Origin: Notolepis coatsorum | Taxonomy: Eukaryota > Chordata > Actinopteri > Aulopiformes > Paralepididae | Length of the DNA stretch: 64,000 bases | NCBI GenBank assembly: GCA_963971535.1 | Contig: OZ020591.1 | Coordinates: 12,555,577-12,619,576 of the forward strand | Direction of reading: 5' to 3' | In this document: positions 13,401-27,749 of the stretch, piece by piece | Layout of the letters: the number at the start of each line of letters is the position of its first letter | Position numbering within the stretch: position 1 is the first letter of the stretch | The notes under the pieces: generated by a model | Told to the model about the DNA's origin: nothing | The model's database searches: none | Seen by the model: only the letters and a program-made list of their open reading frames with translations | Made by a program: the position numbers and the translations under genes

Positions 13401-16400
13401 GTGTGTAACTAGGAGGGATATGAGGACTGTTTGTGTAACTAGGAGGGATATGAGGACTGTGTGTAACTAGGAGGGATATGAGGACTGTGTGTAACTAGGA
13501 GGGATATGAGGACTGTGTGTAACTAGGAGGGATATGAGGACTGTGTCTAACTAGGAGAGATATGAGGACTGTTTGTGTGTGTAACTAGGAGGGATATGAG
13601 GACTGTTTGTGTAACTAGGAGGGATATGAGGACTGTTTGTGTAACTAGGAGGGATATGAGGACTGTGTGTAACTAGGAGGGATATGAGGACTGTGTGTAA
13701 CTAGGAGGGATATGAGGACTGTGTGTAACTAGGAGGGATATGAGGACTGTGTGTAACTAGGAGGGATATGAGGACTGTGTGTAACTAGGAGAGATATGAG
13801 GACTGTTTGTGTGTGTAACTAGGAGGGATATGAGGACTGTTTGTGTAACTAGGAGGGATATGAGGACTGTGTGTAACTAGGAGAGATATGAGGACTGTGT
13901 GTAACTAGGAGGGATATGAGGACTGTGTGTAACTAGGAGAGATATGAGGACTGTTTGTGTGTGTAACTAGGAGGGATATGAGGACTGTTTGTGTAACTAG
14001 GAGGGATATGAGGACTGTTTGTGTAACTAGGAGGGATATGAGGACTGTGTGTAACTATGAGGGATATGAGGACTGTGTGTAACTAGGAGGGATATGAGGA
14101 CTGTGTGTAACTAGGAGGGATATGAGGACTGTTTGTGTAACTAGGAGAGATATGAGGACTGTGTGTAACTAGGAGGGATATGAGGACTGTGTGTAACTAG
14201 GAGGGATATGAGGACTGTTTGTGTGTGTAACTAGGAGGGATATGAGGACTGTTTGTGTAACTAGGAGGGATATGAGGACTGTGTGTAACTAGGAGGGATA
14301 TGAGGACTGTGTGTGTAACTAGGAGGGATATGAGGACTGTGTGTAACTAGGAGAGATATGAGAACTGTGTGTAACTAGGAGGGATATGAGGACTGTGTGT
14401 AACTAGGAGAGATATGAGGACTGTGTGTAACTAGGAGGGATATGAGGACTGTGTGTAACTAGGAGAGATATGAGGACTGTTTGTGTGTGTAACTAGGAGG
14501 GATATGAGGACTGTGTGTAACTAGGAGGGATATGAGGACTGTGTGTAACTAGGAGAGATATGAGGACTGTGTGTAACTAGGAGAGATATGAGGACTGTTT
14601 GTGTGTGTAACTAGGAGGGGTATGAGGACTGTGTGTAACTAGGAGGGATATGATGACTGTGTGTAACTAGGAGAGATATGAGGACTGTGTGTGTGTAACT
14701 AGGAGAGATATGAGGACTGTGTGTAACTAGGAGGGATATGAGGAATGTGTGTAACTAGGAGAGATATGAGGACTGTTTGTGTGTGTAACTAGGAGGGATA
14801 TGAGGACTGTTTGTGTAACTAGGAGGGATATGAGGACTGTGTGTAACTAGGAGGGATATGAGGACTGTGTGTAACTAGGAGGGATATGAGGACTGTGTGT
14901 AACTAGGAGGGATATGAGGACTGTGTGTAACTAGGAGAGATATGAGGACTGTTTGTGTGTGTAACTAGGAGGGATATGAGGACTGTTTGTGTAACTAGGA
15001 GGGATATGAGGACTGTTTGTGTAACTAGGAGGGATATGAGGACTGTGTGTAACTATGAGGGATATGAGGACTGTGTGTAACTAGGAGGGATATGAGGACT
15101 GTGTGTAACTAGGAGGGATATGAGGACTGTTTGTGTAACTAGGAGAGATATGGGGACTGTGTGTAACTAGGAGGGATATGATGACTGTGTGTAACTAGGA
15201 GGGATATGAGGACTGTGTGTAACTAGGAGGGATATGAGGACTGTGTGTAACTAGGGGGGATATGAGGACTGTTTGTGTAACTAGGAGAGATATGAGGACT
15301 GTGTGTAACTAGGAGGGATATGAGGACTGTGTGTAACTAGGAGGGATATGAGGACTGTTTGTGTGTGTAACTAGGAGGGATATGAGGACTGTTTGTGTAA
15401 CTAGGAGGGATATGAGGACTGTGTGTAACTAGGAGGGATATGAGGACTGTGTGTGTAACTAGGAGGGATATGAGGACTGTTTGTGTAATTAGGAGGGATA
15501 TGAGGACTGTGTGTAACTATGAGGGATATGAGGACTGTGTGTAACTAGGAGGGATATGAGGACTGTGTGTAACTAGGAGGGATATGAGGACTGTTTGTGT
15601 AACTAGGAGAGATATGAGGACTGTGTGTAACTAGGAGGGATATGAGGACTGTGTGTAACTAGGAAGGAAATGAGGACTGTTTGTGTGTGTAACTAGGAGG
15701 GATATGAGGACTGTTTGTGTAACTAGGAGGGATATGAGGACTGTGTGTAACTAGGAGGGATATGAGGACTGTGTGTGTAACTAGGAGGGATATGAGGACT
15801 GTGTGTAACTAGGAGAGATATGAGAACTGTGTGTAACTAGGAGGGATATGAGGACTGTGTGTAACTAGGAGAGATATGAGGACTGTGTGTAACTAGGAGG
15901 GATATGAGGACTGTGTGTAACTAGGAGAGATATGAGGACTGTTTGTGTGTGTAACTAGGAGGGATATGACGACTGTGTGTAACTAGGAGGGATATGAGGA
16001 CTGTGTGTAACTAGGAGAGATATGAGGACTGTGTGTAACTAGGAGAGATATGAGGACTGTTTGTGTGTGTAACTAGGAGGGGTATGAGGACTGTGTGTAA
16101 CTAGGAGGGATATGATGACTGTGTGTAACTAGGAGAGATATGAGGATTGTGTGTGTAACTAGGAGAGATATGAGGACTGTGTGTAACTAGGAGGGATATG
16201 AGGACTGTGTGTAACTAGGAGAGATATGAGGACTGTTTGTGTGTGTAACTAGGAGGGATATGAGGACTGTTTGTGTAACTAGGAGGGATATGAGGACTGT
16301 GTGTAACTAGGAGGGATGTGAGGACTGTGTGTAACTAGGAGGGATATGAGGACTGTGTGTAACTAGGAGGGATATGAGGACTGTGTGTAACTAGGAGAGA

Positions 16401-19400
16401 TATGAGGACTGTTTGTGTGTGTAACTAGGAGTGATATGATGACTGTGTGTAACTAGGAGAGATATGAGGATTGTGTGTGTGTAACTAGGAGAGATATGAG
16501 GACTGTGTGTAACTAGGAGGGATATGAGGACTGTGTGTAACTAGGAGAGATATGAGGACTGTTTGTGTGTGTAACTAGGAGGGATATGAGGACTGTTTGT
16601 GTAACTAGGAGGGATATGAGGACTGTGTGTAACTAGGAGGGATATGAGGACTGTGTGTAACTAGGAGGGATATGAGGACTGTGTGTAACTAGGAGGGATA
16701 TGAGGACTGTGTCTAACTAGGAGAGATATGAGGACTGTTTGTGTGTGTAACTAGGAGGGATATGAGGACTGTTTGTGTAACTAGGAGGGATATGAGGACT
16801 GTTTGTGTAACTAGGAGGGATATGAGGACTGTGTGTAACTAGGAGGGATATGAGGACTGTGTGTAACTAGGAGGGATATGAGGACTGTGTGTAACTAGGA
16901 GGGATATGAGGACTGTGTGTAACTAGGAGGGATATGAGGACTGTGTGTAACTAGGAGAGATATGAGGACTGTTTGTGTGTGTAACTAGGAGGGATATGAG
17001 GACTGTTTGTGTAACTAGGAGGGATATGAGGACTGTGTGTAACTAGGAGAGATATGAGGACTGTGTGTAACTAGGAGGGATATGAGGACTGTGTGTAACT
17101 AGGAGAGATATGAGGACTGTTTGTGTGTGTAACTAGGAGGGATATGAGGACTGTTTGTGTAACTAGGAGGGATATGAGGACTGTTTGTGTAACTAGGAGG
17201 GATATGAGGACTGTGTGTAACTATGAGGGATATGAGGACTGTGTGTAACTAGGAGGGATATGAGGACTGTGTGTAACTAGGAGGGATATGAGGACTGTTT
17301 GTGTAACTAGGAGAGATATGAGGACTGTGTGTAACTAGGAGGGATATGAGGACTGTGTGTAACTAGGAGGGATATGAGGACTGTTTGTGTGTGTAACTAG
17401 GAGGGATATGAGGACTGTTTGTGTAACTAGGAGGGATATGAGGACTGTGTGTAACTAGGAGGGATATGAGGACTGTGTGTGTAACTAGGAGGGATATGAG
17501 GACTGTGTGTAACTAGGAGAGATATGAGAACTGTGTGTAACTAGGAGGGATATGAGGACTGTGTGTAACTAGGAGAGATATGAGGACTGTGTGTAACTAG
17601 GAGGGATATGAGGACTGTGTGTAACTAGGAGAGATATGAGGACTGTTTGTGTGTGTAACTAGGAGGGATATGAGGACTGTGTGTAACTAGGAGGGATATG
17701 AGGACTGTGTGTAACTAGGAGAGATATGAGGACTGTGTGTAACTAGGAGAGATATGAGGACTGTTTGTGTGTGTAACTAGGAGGGGTATGAGGACTGTGT
17801 GTAACTAGGAGGGATATGATGACTGTGTGTAACTAGGAGAGATATGAGGACTGTGTGTGTGTAACTAGGAGAGATATGAGGACTGTGTGTAACTAGGAGG
17901 GATATGAGGAATGTGTGTAACTAGGAGAGATATGAGGACTGTTTGTGTGTGTAACTAGGAGGGATATGAGGACTGTGTGTAACTAGGAGGGATATGAGGA
18001 CTGTGTGTAACTAGGAGGGATATGAGGACTGTGTGTAACTAGGAGAGATATGAGGACTGTTTGTGTGTGTAACTAGGAGGGATATGAGGACTGTTTGTGT
18101 AACTAGGAGGGATATGAGGACTGTTTGTGTAACTAGGAGGGATATGAGGACTGTGTGTAACTATGAGGGATATGAGGACTGTGTGTAACTAGGAGGGATA
18201 TGAGGACTGTGTGTAACTAGGAGGGATATGAGGACTGTTTGTGTAACTAGGAGAGATATGGGGACTGTGTGTAACTAGGAGGGATATGATGACTGTGTGT
18301 AACTAGGAGGGATATGAGGACTGTGTGTAACTAGGAGGGATATGAGGACTGTGTGTAACTAGGGGGGATATGAGGACTGTTTGTGTAACTAGGAGAGATA
18401 TGAGGACTGTGTGTAACTAGGAGGGATATGAGGACTGTGTGTAACTAGGAGGGATATGAGGACTGTTTGTGTGTGTAACTAGGAGGGATATGAGGACTGT
18501 TTGTGTAACTAGGAGGGATATGAGGACTGTGTGTAACTAGGAGGGATATGAGGACTGTGTGTGTAACTAGGAGGGATATGAGGACTGTTTGTGTAATTAG
18601 GAGGGATATGAGGACTGTGTGTAACTATGAGGGATATGAGGACTGTGTGTAACTAGGAGGGATATGAGGACTGTGTGTAACTAGGGGGGATATGAGGACT
18701 GTTTGTGTAACTAGGAGAGATATGAGGACTGTGTGTAACTAGGAGGGATATGAGGACTGTGTGTAACTAGGAAGGAAATGAGGACTGTTTGTGTGTGTAA
18801 CTAGGAGGGATATGAGGACTGTTTGTGTAACTAGGAGGGATATGAGGACTGTGTGTAACTAGGAGGGATATGAGGACTGTGTGTGTAACTAGGAGGGATA
18901 TGAGGACTGTGTGTAACTAGGAGAGATATGAGAACTGTGTGTAACTAGGAGGGATATGAGGACTGTGTGTAACTAGGAGAGATATGAGGACTGTGTGTAA
19001 CTAGGAGGGATATGAGGACTGTGTGTAACTAGGAGAGATATGAGGACTGTTTGTGTGTGTAACTAGGAGGGATATGAGGACTGTGTGTAACTAGGAGGGA
19101 TATGAGGACTGTGTGTAACTAGGAGAGATATGAGGACTGTGTGTAACTAGGAGAGATATGAGGACTGTTTGTGTGTGTAACTAGGAGGGGTATGAGGACT
19201 GTGTGTAACTAGGAGGGATATGATGACTGTGTGTAACTAGGAGAGATATGAGGATTGTGTGTGTGTAACTAGGAGAGATATGAGGACTGTGTGTAACTAG
19301 GAGGGATATGAGGACTGTGTGTAACTAGGAGAGATATGAGGACTGTTTGTGTGTGTAACTAGGAGGGATATGAGGACTGTTTGTGTAACTAGGAGGGATA

Positions 19401-22400
19401 TGAGGACTGTGTGTAACTAGGAGGGATGTGAGGACTGTGTGTAACTAGGAGGGATATGAGGACTGTGTGTAACTAGGAGGGATATGAGGACTGTGTCTAA
19501 CTAGGAGAGATATGAGGACTGTTTGTGTGTGTAACTAGGAGGGATATGAGGACTGTTTGTGTAACTAGGAGGGATATGAGGACTGTTTGTGTAACTAGGA
19601 GGGATATGAGGACTGTGTGTAACTATGAGGGATATGAGGACTGTGTGTAACTAGGAGGGATATGAGGACTGTGTGTAACTAGGAGGGATATGAGGACTGT
19701 GTGTAACTAGGAGGGATATGAGGACTGTGTGTAACTAGGAGAGATATGAGGACTGTTTGTGTGTGTAACTAGGAGGGATATGAGGACTGTTTGTGTAACT
19801 AGGAGGGATATGAGGACTGTGTGTAACTAGGAGAGATATGAGGACTGTGTGTAACTAGGAGAGATATGAGGACTGTTTGTGTGTGTAACTAGGAGGGATA
19901 TGAGGACTGTTTGTGTAACTAGGAGGGATATGAGGACTGTTTGTGTAACTAGGAGGGATATGAGGACTGTGTGTAACTATGAGGGATATGAGGACTGTGT
20001 GTAACTAGGAGGGATATGAGGACTGTGTGTAACTAGGAGGGATATGAGGACTGTTTGTGTAACTAGGAGAGATATGAGGACTGTGTGTAACTAGGAGGGA
20101 TATGAGGACTGTGTGTAACTAGGAGGGATATGAGGACTGTTTGTGTGTGTAACTAGGAGGGATATGAGGACTGTTTGTGTAACTAGGAGGGATATGTGGA
20201 CTGTGTGTAACTAGGAGGGATATGAGGACTGTGTGTGTAACTAGGAGGGATATGAGGACTGTGTGTAACTAGGAGAGATATGAGAACTGTGTGTAACTAG
20301 GAGGGATATGAGGACTGTGTGTAACTAGGAGAGATATGAGGACTGTGTGTAACTAGGAGGGATATGAGGACTGTGTGTAACTAGGAGAGATATGAGGACT
20401 GTTTGTGTGTGTAACTAGGAGGGATATGAGGACTGTGTGTAACTAGGAGGGATATGAGGACTGTGTGTAACTAGGAGAGATATGAGGACTGTGTGTAACT
20501 AGGAGAGATATGAGGACTGTTTGTGTGTGTAACTAGGAGGGGTATGAGGACTGTGTGTAACTAGGAGGGATATGATGACTGTGTGTAACTAGGAGAGATA
20601 TGAGGACTGTGTGTGTGTAACTAGGAGAGATATAAGGACTGTGTGTAACTAGGAGGGATATGAGGACTGTGTGTAACTAGGAGAGATATGAGGACTGTTT
20701 GTGTGTGTAACTAGGAGGGATATGAGGACTGTTTGTGTAACTAGGAGGGATATGAGGACTGTTTGTGTAACTAGGAGGGATATGAGGACTGTGTGTAACT
20801 ATGAGGGATATGAGGACTGTGTGTAACTAGGAGGGATATGAGGACTGTGTGTAACTAGGAGGGATATGAGGACTGTTTGTGTAACTAGGAGAGATATGAG
20901 GACTGTGTGTAACTAGGAGGGATATGAGGACTGTGTGTAACTAGGATGGATATGAGGACTGTTTGTGTGTGTAACTAGGAGGGATATGAGGACTGTTTGT
21001 GTAACTAGGAGGGATATGTGGACTGTGTGTAACTAGGAGGGATATGAGGACTGTGTGTGTAACTAGGAGGGATATGAGGACTGTGTGTAACTAGGAGAGA
21101 TATGAGAACTGTGTGTAACTAGGAGGGATATGAGGACTGTGTGTAACTAGGAGAGATATGAGGACTGTGTGTAACTAGGAGGGATATGAGGACTGTGTGT
21201 AACTAGGAGAGATATGAGGACTGTTTGTGTGTGTAACTAGGAGGGATATGAGGACTGTGTGTAACTAGGAGGGATATGAGGACTGTGTGTAACTAGGAGA
21301 GATATGAGGACTGTGTGTAACTAGGAGAGATATGAGGACTGTTTGTGTGTGTAACTAGGAGGGGTATGAGGACTGTGTGTAACTAGGAGGGATATGATGA
21401 CTGTGTGTAACTAGGAGAGATATGAGGACTGTGTGTGTGTAACTAGGAGAGATATAAGGACTGTGTGTAACTAGGAGGGATATGAGGACTGTGTGTAACT
21501 AGGAGAGATATGAGGACTGTTTGTGTGTGTAACTAGGAGGGATATGAGGACTGTTTGTGTAACTAGGAGGGATATGAGGACTGTGTGTAACTAGGAGGGA
21601 TATGAGGACTGTGTGTAACTAGGAGGGATATGAGGACTGTGTGTAACTAGGAGGGATATGAGGACTGTGTGTAACTAGGAGAGATATGAGGACTGTTTGT
21701 GTGTGTAACTAGGAGGGATATGAGGACTGTTTGTGTAACTAGGAGGGATATGAGGACTGTTTGTGTAACTAGGAGGGATATGAGGACTGTGTGTAACTAT
21801 GAGGGATATGAGGACTGTGTGTAACTAGGAGGGATATGAGGACTGTGTGTAACTAGGAGGGATATGAGGACTGTTTGTGTAACTAGGAGAGATATGGGGA
21901 CTGTGTGTAACTAGGAGGGATATGAGGACTGTGTGTAACTAGGAGGGATATGAGGACTGTGTGTGTAACTAGGAGATATGAGGACTCTTTGTGTGTAACT
22001 AGGAGGGATATGAGGACTGTTTGTGTAACTAGGAGGGATATGAGGACTGTGTGTAACTAGGAGGGATATGAGGACTGTGTGTAACTAGGAGGGATATGAG
22101 GACTGTGTGTAACTAGGAGGGATATGAGGACTGTTTGTGTAACTAGGAGAGATATGAGGACTGTGTGTAACTAGGAGGGATATGAGGACTGTGTGTAACT
22201 AGGAGGGATATGAGGACTGTTTGTGTGTGTAACTAGGAGGGATATGAGGACTGTTTGTGTAACTAGGAGGGATATGAGGACTGTGTGTAACTAGGAGGGA
22301 TATGAGGACTGTGTGTAACTAGGAGAGATATGAGGACTGTTTGTGTGTGTAACTAGGAGGGATATGAGGACTGTGTGTAACTAGGAGGGATATGAGGACT

Positions 22401-25400
22401 GTGTGTAACTAGGAGAGATATGAGGACTGTGTGTAACTAGGAGAGATATGAGGACTGTTTGTGTGTGTAACTAGGAGGGGTATGAGGACTGTGTGTAACT
22501 AGGAGGGATATGATGACTGTGTGTAACTAGGAGAGATATGAGGACTGTGTGTGTAACTAGGAGAGATATAAGGACTGTGTGTAACTAGGAGGGATATGAG
22601 GACTGTGTGTAACTAGGAGAGATATGAGGACTGTTTGTGTGTGTAACTAGGAGGGATATGAGGACTGTTTGTGTAACTAGGAGGGATATGAGGACTGTGT
22701 GTAACTAGGAGGGATATGAGGACTGTGTGTAACTAGGAGGGATATGAGGACTGTGTGTAACTAGGAGGGATATGAGGACTGTGTGTAACTAGGAGAGATA
22801 TGAGGACTGTTTGTGTGTGTAACTAGGAGGGATATGAGGACTGTTTGTGTAACTAGGAGGGATATGAGGACTGTTTGTGTAACTAGGAGGGATATGAGGA
22901 CTGTGTGTAACTATGAGGGATATGAGGACTGTGTGTAACTAGGAGGGATATGAGGACTGTGTGTAACTAGGAGGGATATGAGGACTGTTTGTGTAACTAG
23001 GAGAGATATGGGGACTGTGTGTAACTAGGAGGGATATGAGGACTGTGTGTAACTAGGAGGGATATGAGGACTGTGTGTGTAACTAGGAGATATGAGGACT
23101 CTTTGTGTGTAACTAGGAGGGATATGAGGACTGTTTGTGTAACTAGGAGGGATATGAGGACTGTGTGTAACTAGGAGGGATATGAGGACTGTGTGTAACT
23201 AGGAGGGATATGAGGACTGTGTGTAACTAGGAGGGATATGAGGACTGTTTGTGTAACTAGGAGAGATATGAGGACTGTGTGTAACTAGGAGGGATATGAG
23301 GACTGTGTGTAACTAGGAGGGATATGAGGACTGTTTGTGTGTGTAACTAGGAGGGATATGAGGACTGTTTGTGTAACTAGGAGGGATATGAGGACTGTGT
23401 GTAACTAGGAGGGATATGAGGACTGTGTGTGTAACTAGGAGGGATATGAGGACTGTGTGTAACTAGGAGAGATATGAGAACTGTGTGTAACTAGGAGGGA
23501 TATGAGAACTGTGTGTAACTAGGAGAGATATGAGGACTGTGTGTAACTAGGAGGGATATGAGGACTGTGTGTAACTAGGAGAGATATGAGGACTGTTTGT
23601 GTGTGTAACTAGGAGGGATATGAGGACTGTGTGTAACTAGGAGGGATATGAGGACTGTGTGTAACTAGGAGAGATATGAGGACTGTGTGTAACTAGGAGA
23701 GATATGAGGACTGTTTGTGTGTGTAACTAGGAGGGGTATGAGGACTGTGTGTAACTAGGAGGGATATGATGACTGTGTGTAACTAGGAGAGATATGAGGA
23801 CTGTGTGTGTGTAACTAGGAGAGATATGAGGACTGTGTGTAACTAGGAGGGATATGAGGACTGTGTGTAACTAGGAGAGATATGAGGACTGTTTGTGTGT
23901 GTAACTAGGAGGGATATGAGGACTGTTTGTGTAACTAGGAGGGATATGAGGACTGTGTGTAACTAGGAGGGATATGAGGACTGTGTGTAACTAGGAGGGA
24001 TATGAGGACTGTGTGTAACTAGGAGGGATATGAGGACTGTGTGTAACTAGGAGAGATATGAGGACTGTTTGTGTGTGTAACTAGGAGGGATATGAGGACT
24101 GTTTGTGTAACTAGGAGGGATATGAGGACTGTTTGTGTAACTAGGAGGGATATGAGGACTGTGTGTAACTATGAGGGATATGAGGACTGTGTGTAACTAG
24201 GAGGGATATGAGGACTGTGTGTAACTAGGAGGGATATGAGGACTGTTTGTGTAACTAGGAGAGATATGGGGACTGTGTGTAACTAGGAGGGATATGAGGA
24301 CTGTGTGTAACTAGGAGGGATATGAGGACTGTGTGTGTAACTAGGAGATATGAGGACTCTTTGTGTGTAACTAGGAGGGATATGAGGACTGTTTGTGTAA
24401 CTAGGAGGGATATGAGGACTGTGTGTAACTAGGAGGGATATGAGGACTGTGTGTAACTAGGAGGGATATGAGGACTGTGTGTAACTAGGAGGGATATGAG
24501 GACTGTGTGTAACTAGGAGGGATATGAGGACTGTGTGTAACTAGGAGAGATATGAGGACTGTTTGTGTGTGTAACTAGGAGGGATATGAGGACTGTTTGT
24601 GTAACTAGGAGGGATATGAGGACTGTGTGTAACTAGGAGGGATATGAGGACTGTGTGTAACTAGGAGGGATATGAGGACTGTGTGTAACTAGGAGAGATA
24701 TGAGGACTGTTTGTGTGTGTAACTAGGAGGGATATGAGGACTGTTTGTGTAACTAGGAGGGATATGAGGACTGTTTGTGTAACTAGGAGGGATATGAGGA
24801 CTGTGTGTAACTATGAGGGATATGAGGACTGTGTGTAACTAGGAGGGATATGAGGACTGTGTGTAACTAGGAGGGATATGAGGACTGTTTGTGTAACTAG
24901 GAGAGATATGAGGACTGTGTGTAACTAGGAGGGATATGAGGACTGTGTGTAACTAGGAGGGATATGAGGACTGTTTGTGTGTGTAACTAGGAGGGATATG
25001 AGGACTGTTTGTGTAACTAGGAGGGATATGAGGACTGTGTGTAACTAGGAGGGATATGAGGACTGTGTGTGTAACTAGGAGGGATATGAGGACTGTGTGT
25101 AACTAGGAGAGATATGAGAACTGTGTGTAACTAGGAGGGATATGAGGACTGTGTGTAACTAGGAGGGATATGAGGACTGTGTGTAACTAGGAGGGATATG
25201 AGGACTGTGTGTAACTAGGAGAGATATGAGGACTGTGTGTAACTAGGAGAGATATGAGGACTGTTTGTGTGTGTAACTAGGAGGGGTATGAGGACTGTGT
25301 GTAACTAGGAGGGATATGATGACTGTGTGTAACTAGGAGAGATATGAGGACTGTGTGTGTGTGTAACTAGGAGAGATATGAGGACTGTGTGTAACTAGGA

Positions 25401-25767
25401 GGGATATGAGGACTGTGTGTAACTAGGAGAGATATGAGGACTGTTTGTGTGTGTAACTAGGAGGGATATGAGGACTGTTTGTGTAACTAGGAGGGATATG
25501 AGGACTGTGTGTAACTAGGAGGGATATGAGGACTGTGTGTAACTAGGAGGGATATGAGGACTGTGTGTAACTAGGAGGGATATGAGGACTGTGTGTAACT
25601 AGGAGAGATATGAGGACTGTTTGTGTGTGTAACTAGGAGGGATATGAGGACTGTTTGTGTAACTAGGAGGGATATGAGGACTGTTTGTGTAACTAGGAGG
25701 GATATGAGGACTGTGTGTAACTATGAGGGATATGAGGACTGTGTGTAACTAGGAGGGATATGAGGAC
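10445..25767. repeat. Minisatellite array, right part
   Basis: Continuation of the same array. Marker variants again recur in blocks: GAGAACTG at about 14361, 15821, 17528, 18931, 20283, 21105, 23477 and 25117; GGGGTATGAGG at about 14616, 16080, 17770, 19190, 20540, 21360, 22476, 23730 and 25280. Most spacings are 1.35-1.46 kb, with shorter (0.8 kb) and longer (1.7 kb) blocks. This fits unequal exchange or block amplification. Units of about 29 bp give several hundred copies here. No gene is seen. Confidence 0.97.
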
Positions 25768-27130
25768 CAGTGATGCCGGTAACGCGTTACTAAGTAACGC
25801 GTTATTGTAATCTGATTACTTTCCCCCGAAAATAGTAATCTAACGTGTTAATCTTTAAAAGCCAGTAATCTGATTGCAGTTACTTGTCCAAGTGGCTGTG
25901 CATTACTATTTCGTTACTATCTCATCATAAATTCATAATGCAGGCGGAATGCAGTATTTTATTTCGTTTTCGACAGTCAAAAATACATTTTGAGCTGTTT
26001 TTCTTTTGGGAGTGACGTAGTGTGGCAGTGAAAGGGTTACACAAGAATGTGTCCCCGCGGCGTGACTGGACACTCTGTCTGTGAGTGACATCTGCTTTGG
26101 TACAATCACATTCCCCATCCACAGTCTGCGAATCAGAGGCAGAGTAGGGCGGGTCTTCACAGCACGTCATGTGACATATGCGCCAATCGTGTGACAGCAG
26201 GGCTCCGTCGTCGGAGAATTCCACCCCAAAACGCTTGGCAAAATTAAAAGTGAGTTTCTGTTCAGACTTCCATCCCAAAACGCTCGTATAGCCTCAGTCA
26301 CTCCTTCACGTTCATATGCGGAGGAAACAAAATACTGTCTACCGCTAAAAACAGCACATCCAATTGCATTGAAAGCATCTGGAATCACAACACTGGGGGA
26401 CCCTGATGTAAACAAGACAAAAGTCTTTCTCTGGTCTGCATCCCCTTAACAATTGTATGTATTGAGCTGTACTGTATATACCCATTCTGCAATCTGTTAA
26501 TAAAGTTTTCATTCATTCATTCATTCATTCACTAGCCGACGCTTCGACTAGGTACAGGAGGACTCGGAGGCCAGCCAAACAGCAAAAGAGAGAGATTGTT
26601 TCTTTCCCTTTTGATTAATGTATATTTGATGGTGGCAGAGCAAAAGCTCTTATTTGCCAGATTTACAGTTAATTTACATGTTAAAGAGAGACTGATTGTA
26701 TGTTTATAGAGAGACATTTATAAAAACAATTTAATAGTTACAGTTGATATAATTGAATAGTTCAGCCTGCATTTGTTAGATGTGAATGGATATACACTGG
26801 TTTTGTAAAACCACTGGCTGGCTGCTCTAATGCTGTGAGCATCATAGACTGTTGCTTTACCATACTTGATGGTACAGAAGCTGAAGCACTAGTTTAACAA
26901 TTTACGTTATGTGCAGAGAAACAAGTTAAAAACAATTTATGCACTTTCAATAAAGCGTTTAAAAAAAAACGGTTGGGGGAACGACGACGACTTCGTAACC
27001 TAGTTACTTTCAAAGTAACTAAGTTACTCTGATAATCAAGTAATCAGTAAAGTAACTTGGATTACTTTTTAAAGGAGTAATCAATAATCAGTAATCGGAT
27101 TACTTTTACAAGTAATCTGTGGCATCACTG
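25768..27130. mobile_element. Non-autonomous hAT-type element in the satellite
   Basis: The ends are inverted repeats: CAGTGATGCC at the left and GGCATCACTG at the right. A perfect 8-bp target duplication ATGAGGAC flanks it (25760-25767 and 27131-27138), as expected for hAT. Both ends are rich in short GTAAC/GTAATCTGATTAC motifs, possibly transposase-binding repeats. A 117-codon minus-strand open frame (25925-26278) has no recognised domain, so the element looks non-autonomous. A LINE tail (26398-26530) sits inside it. The flanking satellite is in phase on both sides, so the insertion postdates this part of the array. Confidence 0.93.
26398..26530 (+). mobile_element. LINE 3' tail fragment inside the hAT element
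   Basis: The sequence from GGGGGACCCTGATGTAAAC to AATAAAGTTTTC and a short (ATTC)n tail matches the 3' ends at 36650-36785, 43458-43600, 44483-44600 (reverse) and 58903-59040 (reverse). It is a severely 5'-truncated copy of the same jockey/L2-like LINE. The tail unit here is ATTC; other copies have AATC. Confidence 0.85.
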
Positions 27131-27749
27131 ATGAGGACTGTGTGTAACTAGGAGGGATATGAGGACTGTTTGTGTAACTAGGAGAGATATGGGGACTGTG
27201 TGTAACTAGGAGGGATATGAGGACTGTGTGTAACTAGGAGGGATATGAGGACTGTGTGTGTAACTAGGAGATATGAGGACTCTTTGTGTGTAACTAGGAG
27301 GGATATGAGGACTGTTTGTGTAACTAGGAGGGATATGAGGACTGTGTGTAACTAGGAGGGATATGAGGACTGTGTGTAACTAGGAGGGATATGAGGACTG
27401 TGTGTAACTAGGAGGGATATGAGGACTGTGTGTAACTAGGAGAGATATGAGGACTGTGTGTGTAACTAGGAGAGATGTGAGGACTGTTTGTGTGTAACTA
27501 GGAGGGATATGAGGACTGTTTGTGTAACTAGGAGGGATATGAGGACTGTGTGTAACTAGGAGGGATATGAGGACTGTGTGTAACTAGGAGAGATATGAGG
27601 ACTGTTTGTGTGTGTAAATAGGAGAGATATGAGGACTGTGTGTGTGTGTAACTAGGAGTGATATGAGGACTGTGTGTAACTAGGAGGGATATGAGGATTG
27701 TGTGCAACTAGGAGAGATATGAGGACTGTTTGTGTGTGTAACTAGGAGG
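27131..27749. repeat. Minisatellite resumed between two insertions
   Basis: Same 28-34-bp units as the main array, less regular, ending at GTAACTAGGAGGA where the LINE begins. Confidence 0.95.

Noticed and set aside
1-25767. CRISPR-like direct repeats
   Set aside because: Repeats are contiguous, with no unique spacers, and the surroundings are vertebrate mobile elements. It is a minisatellite.
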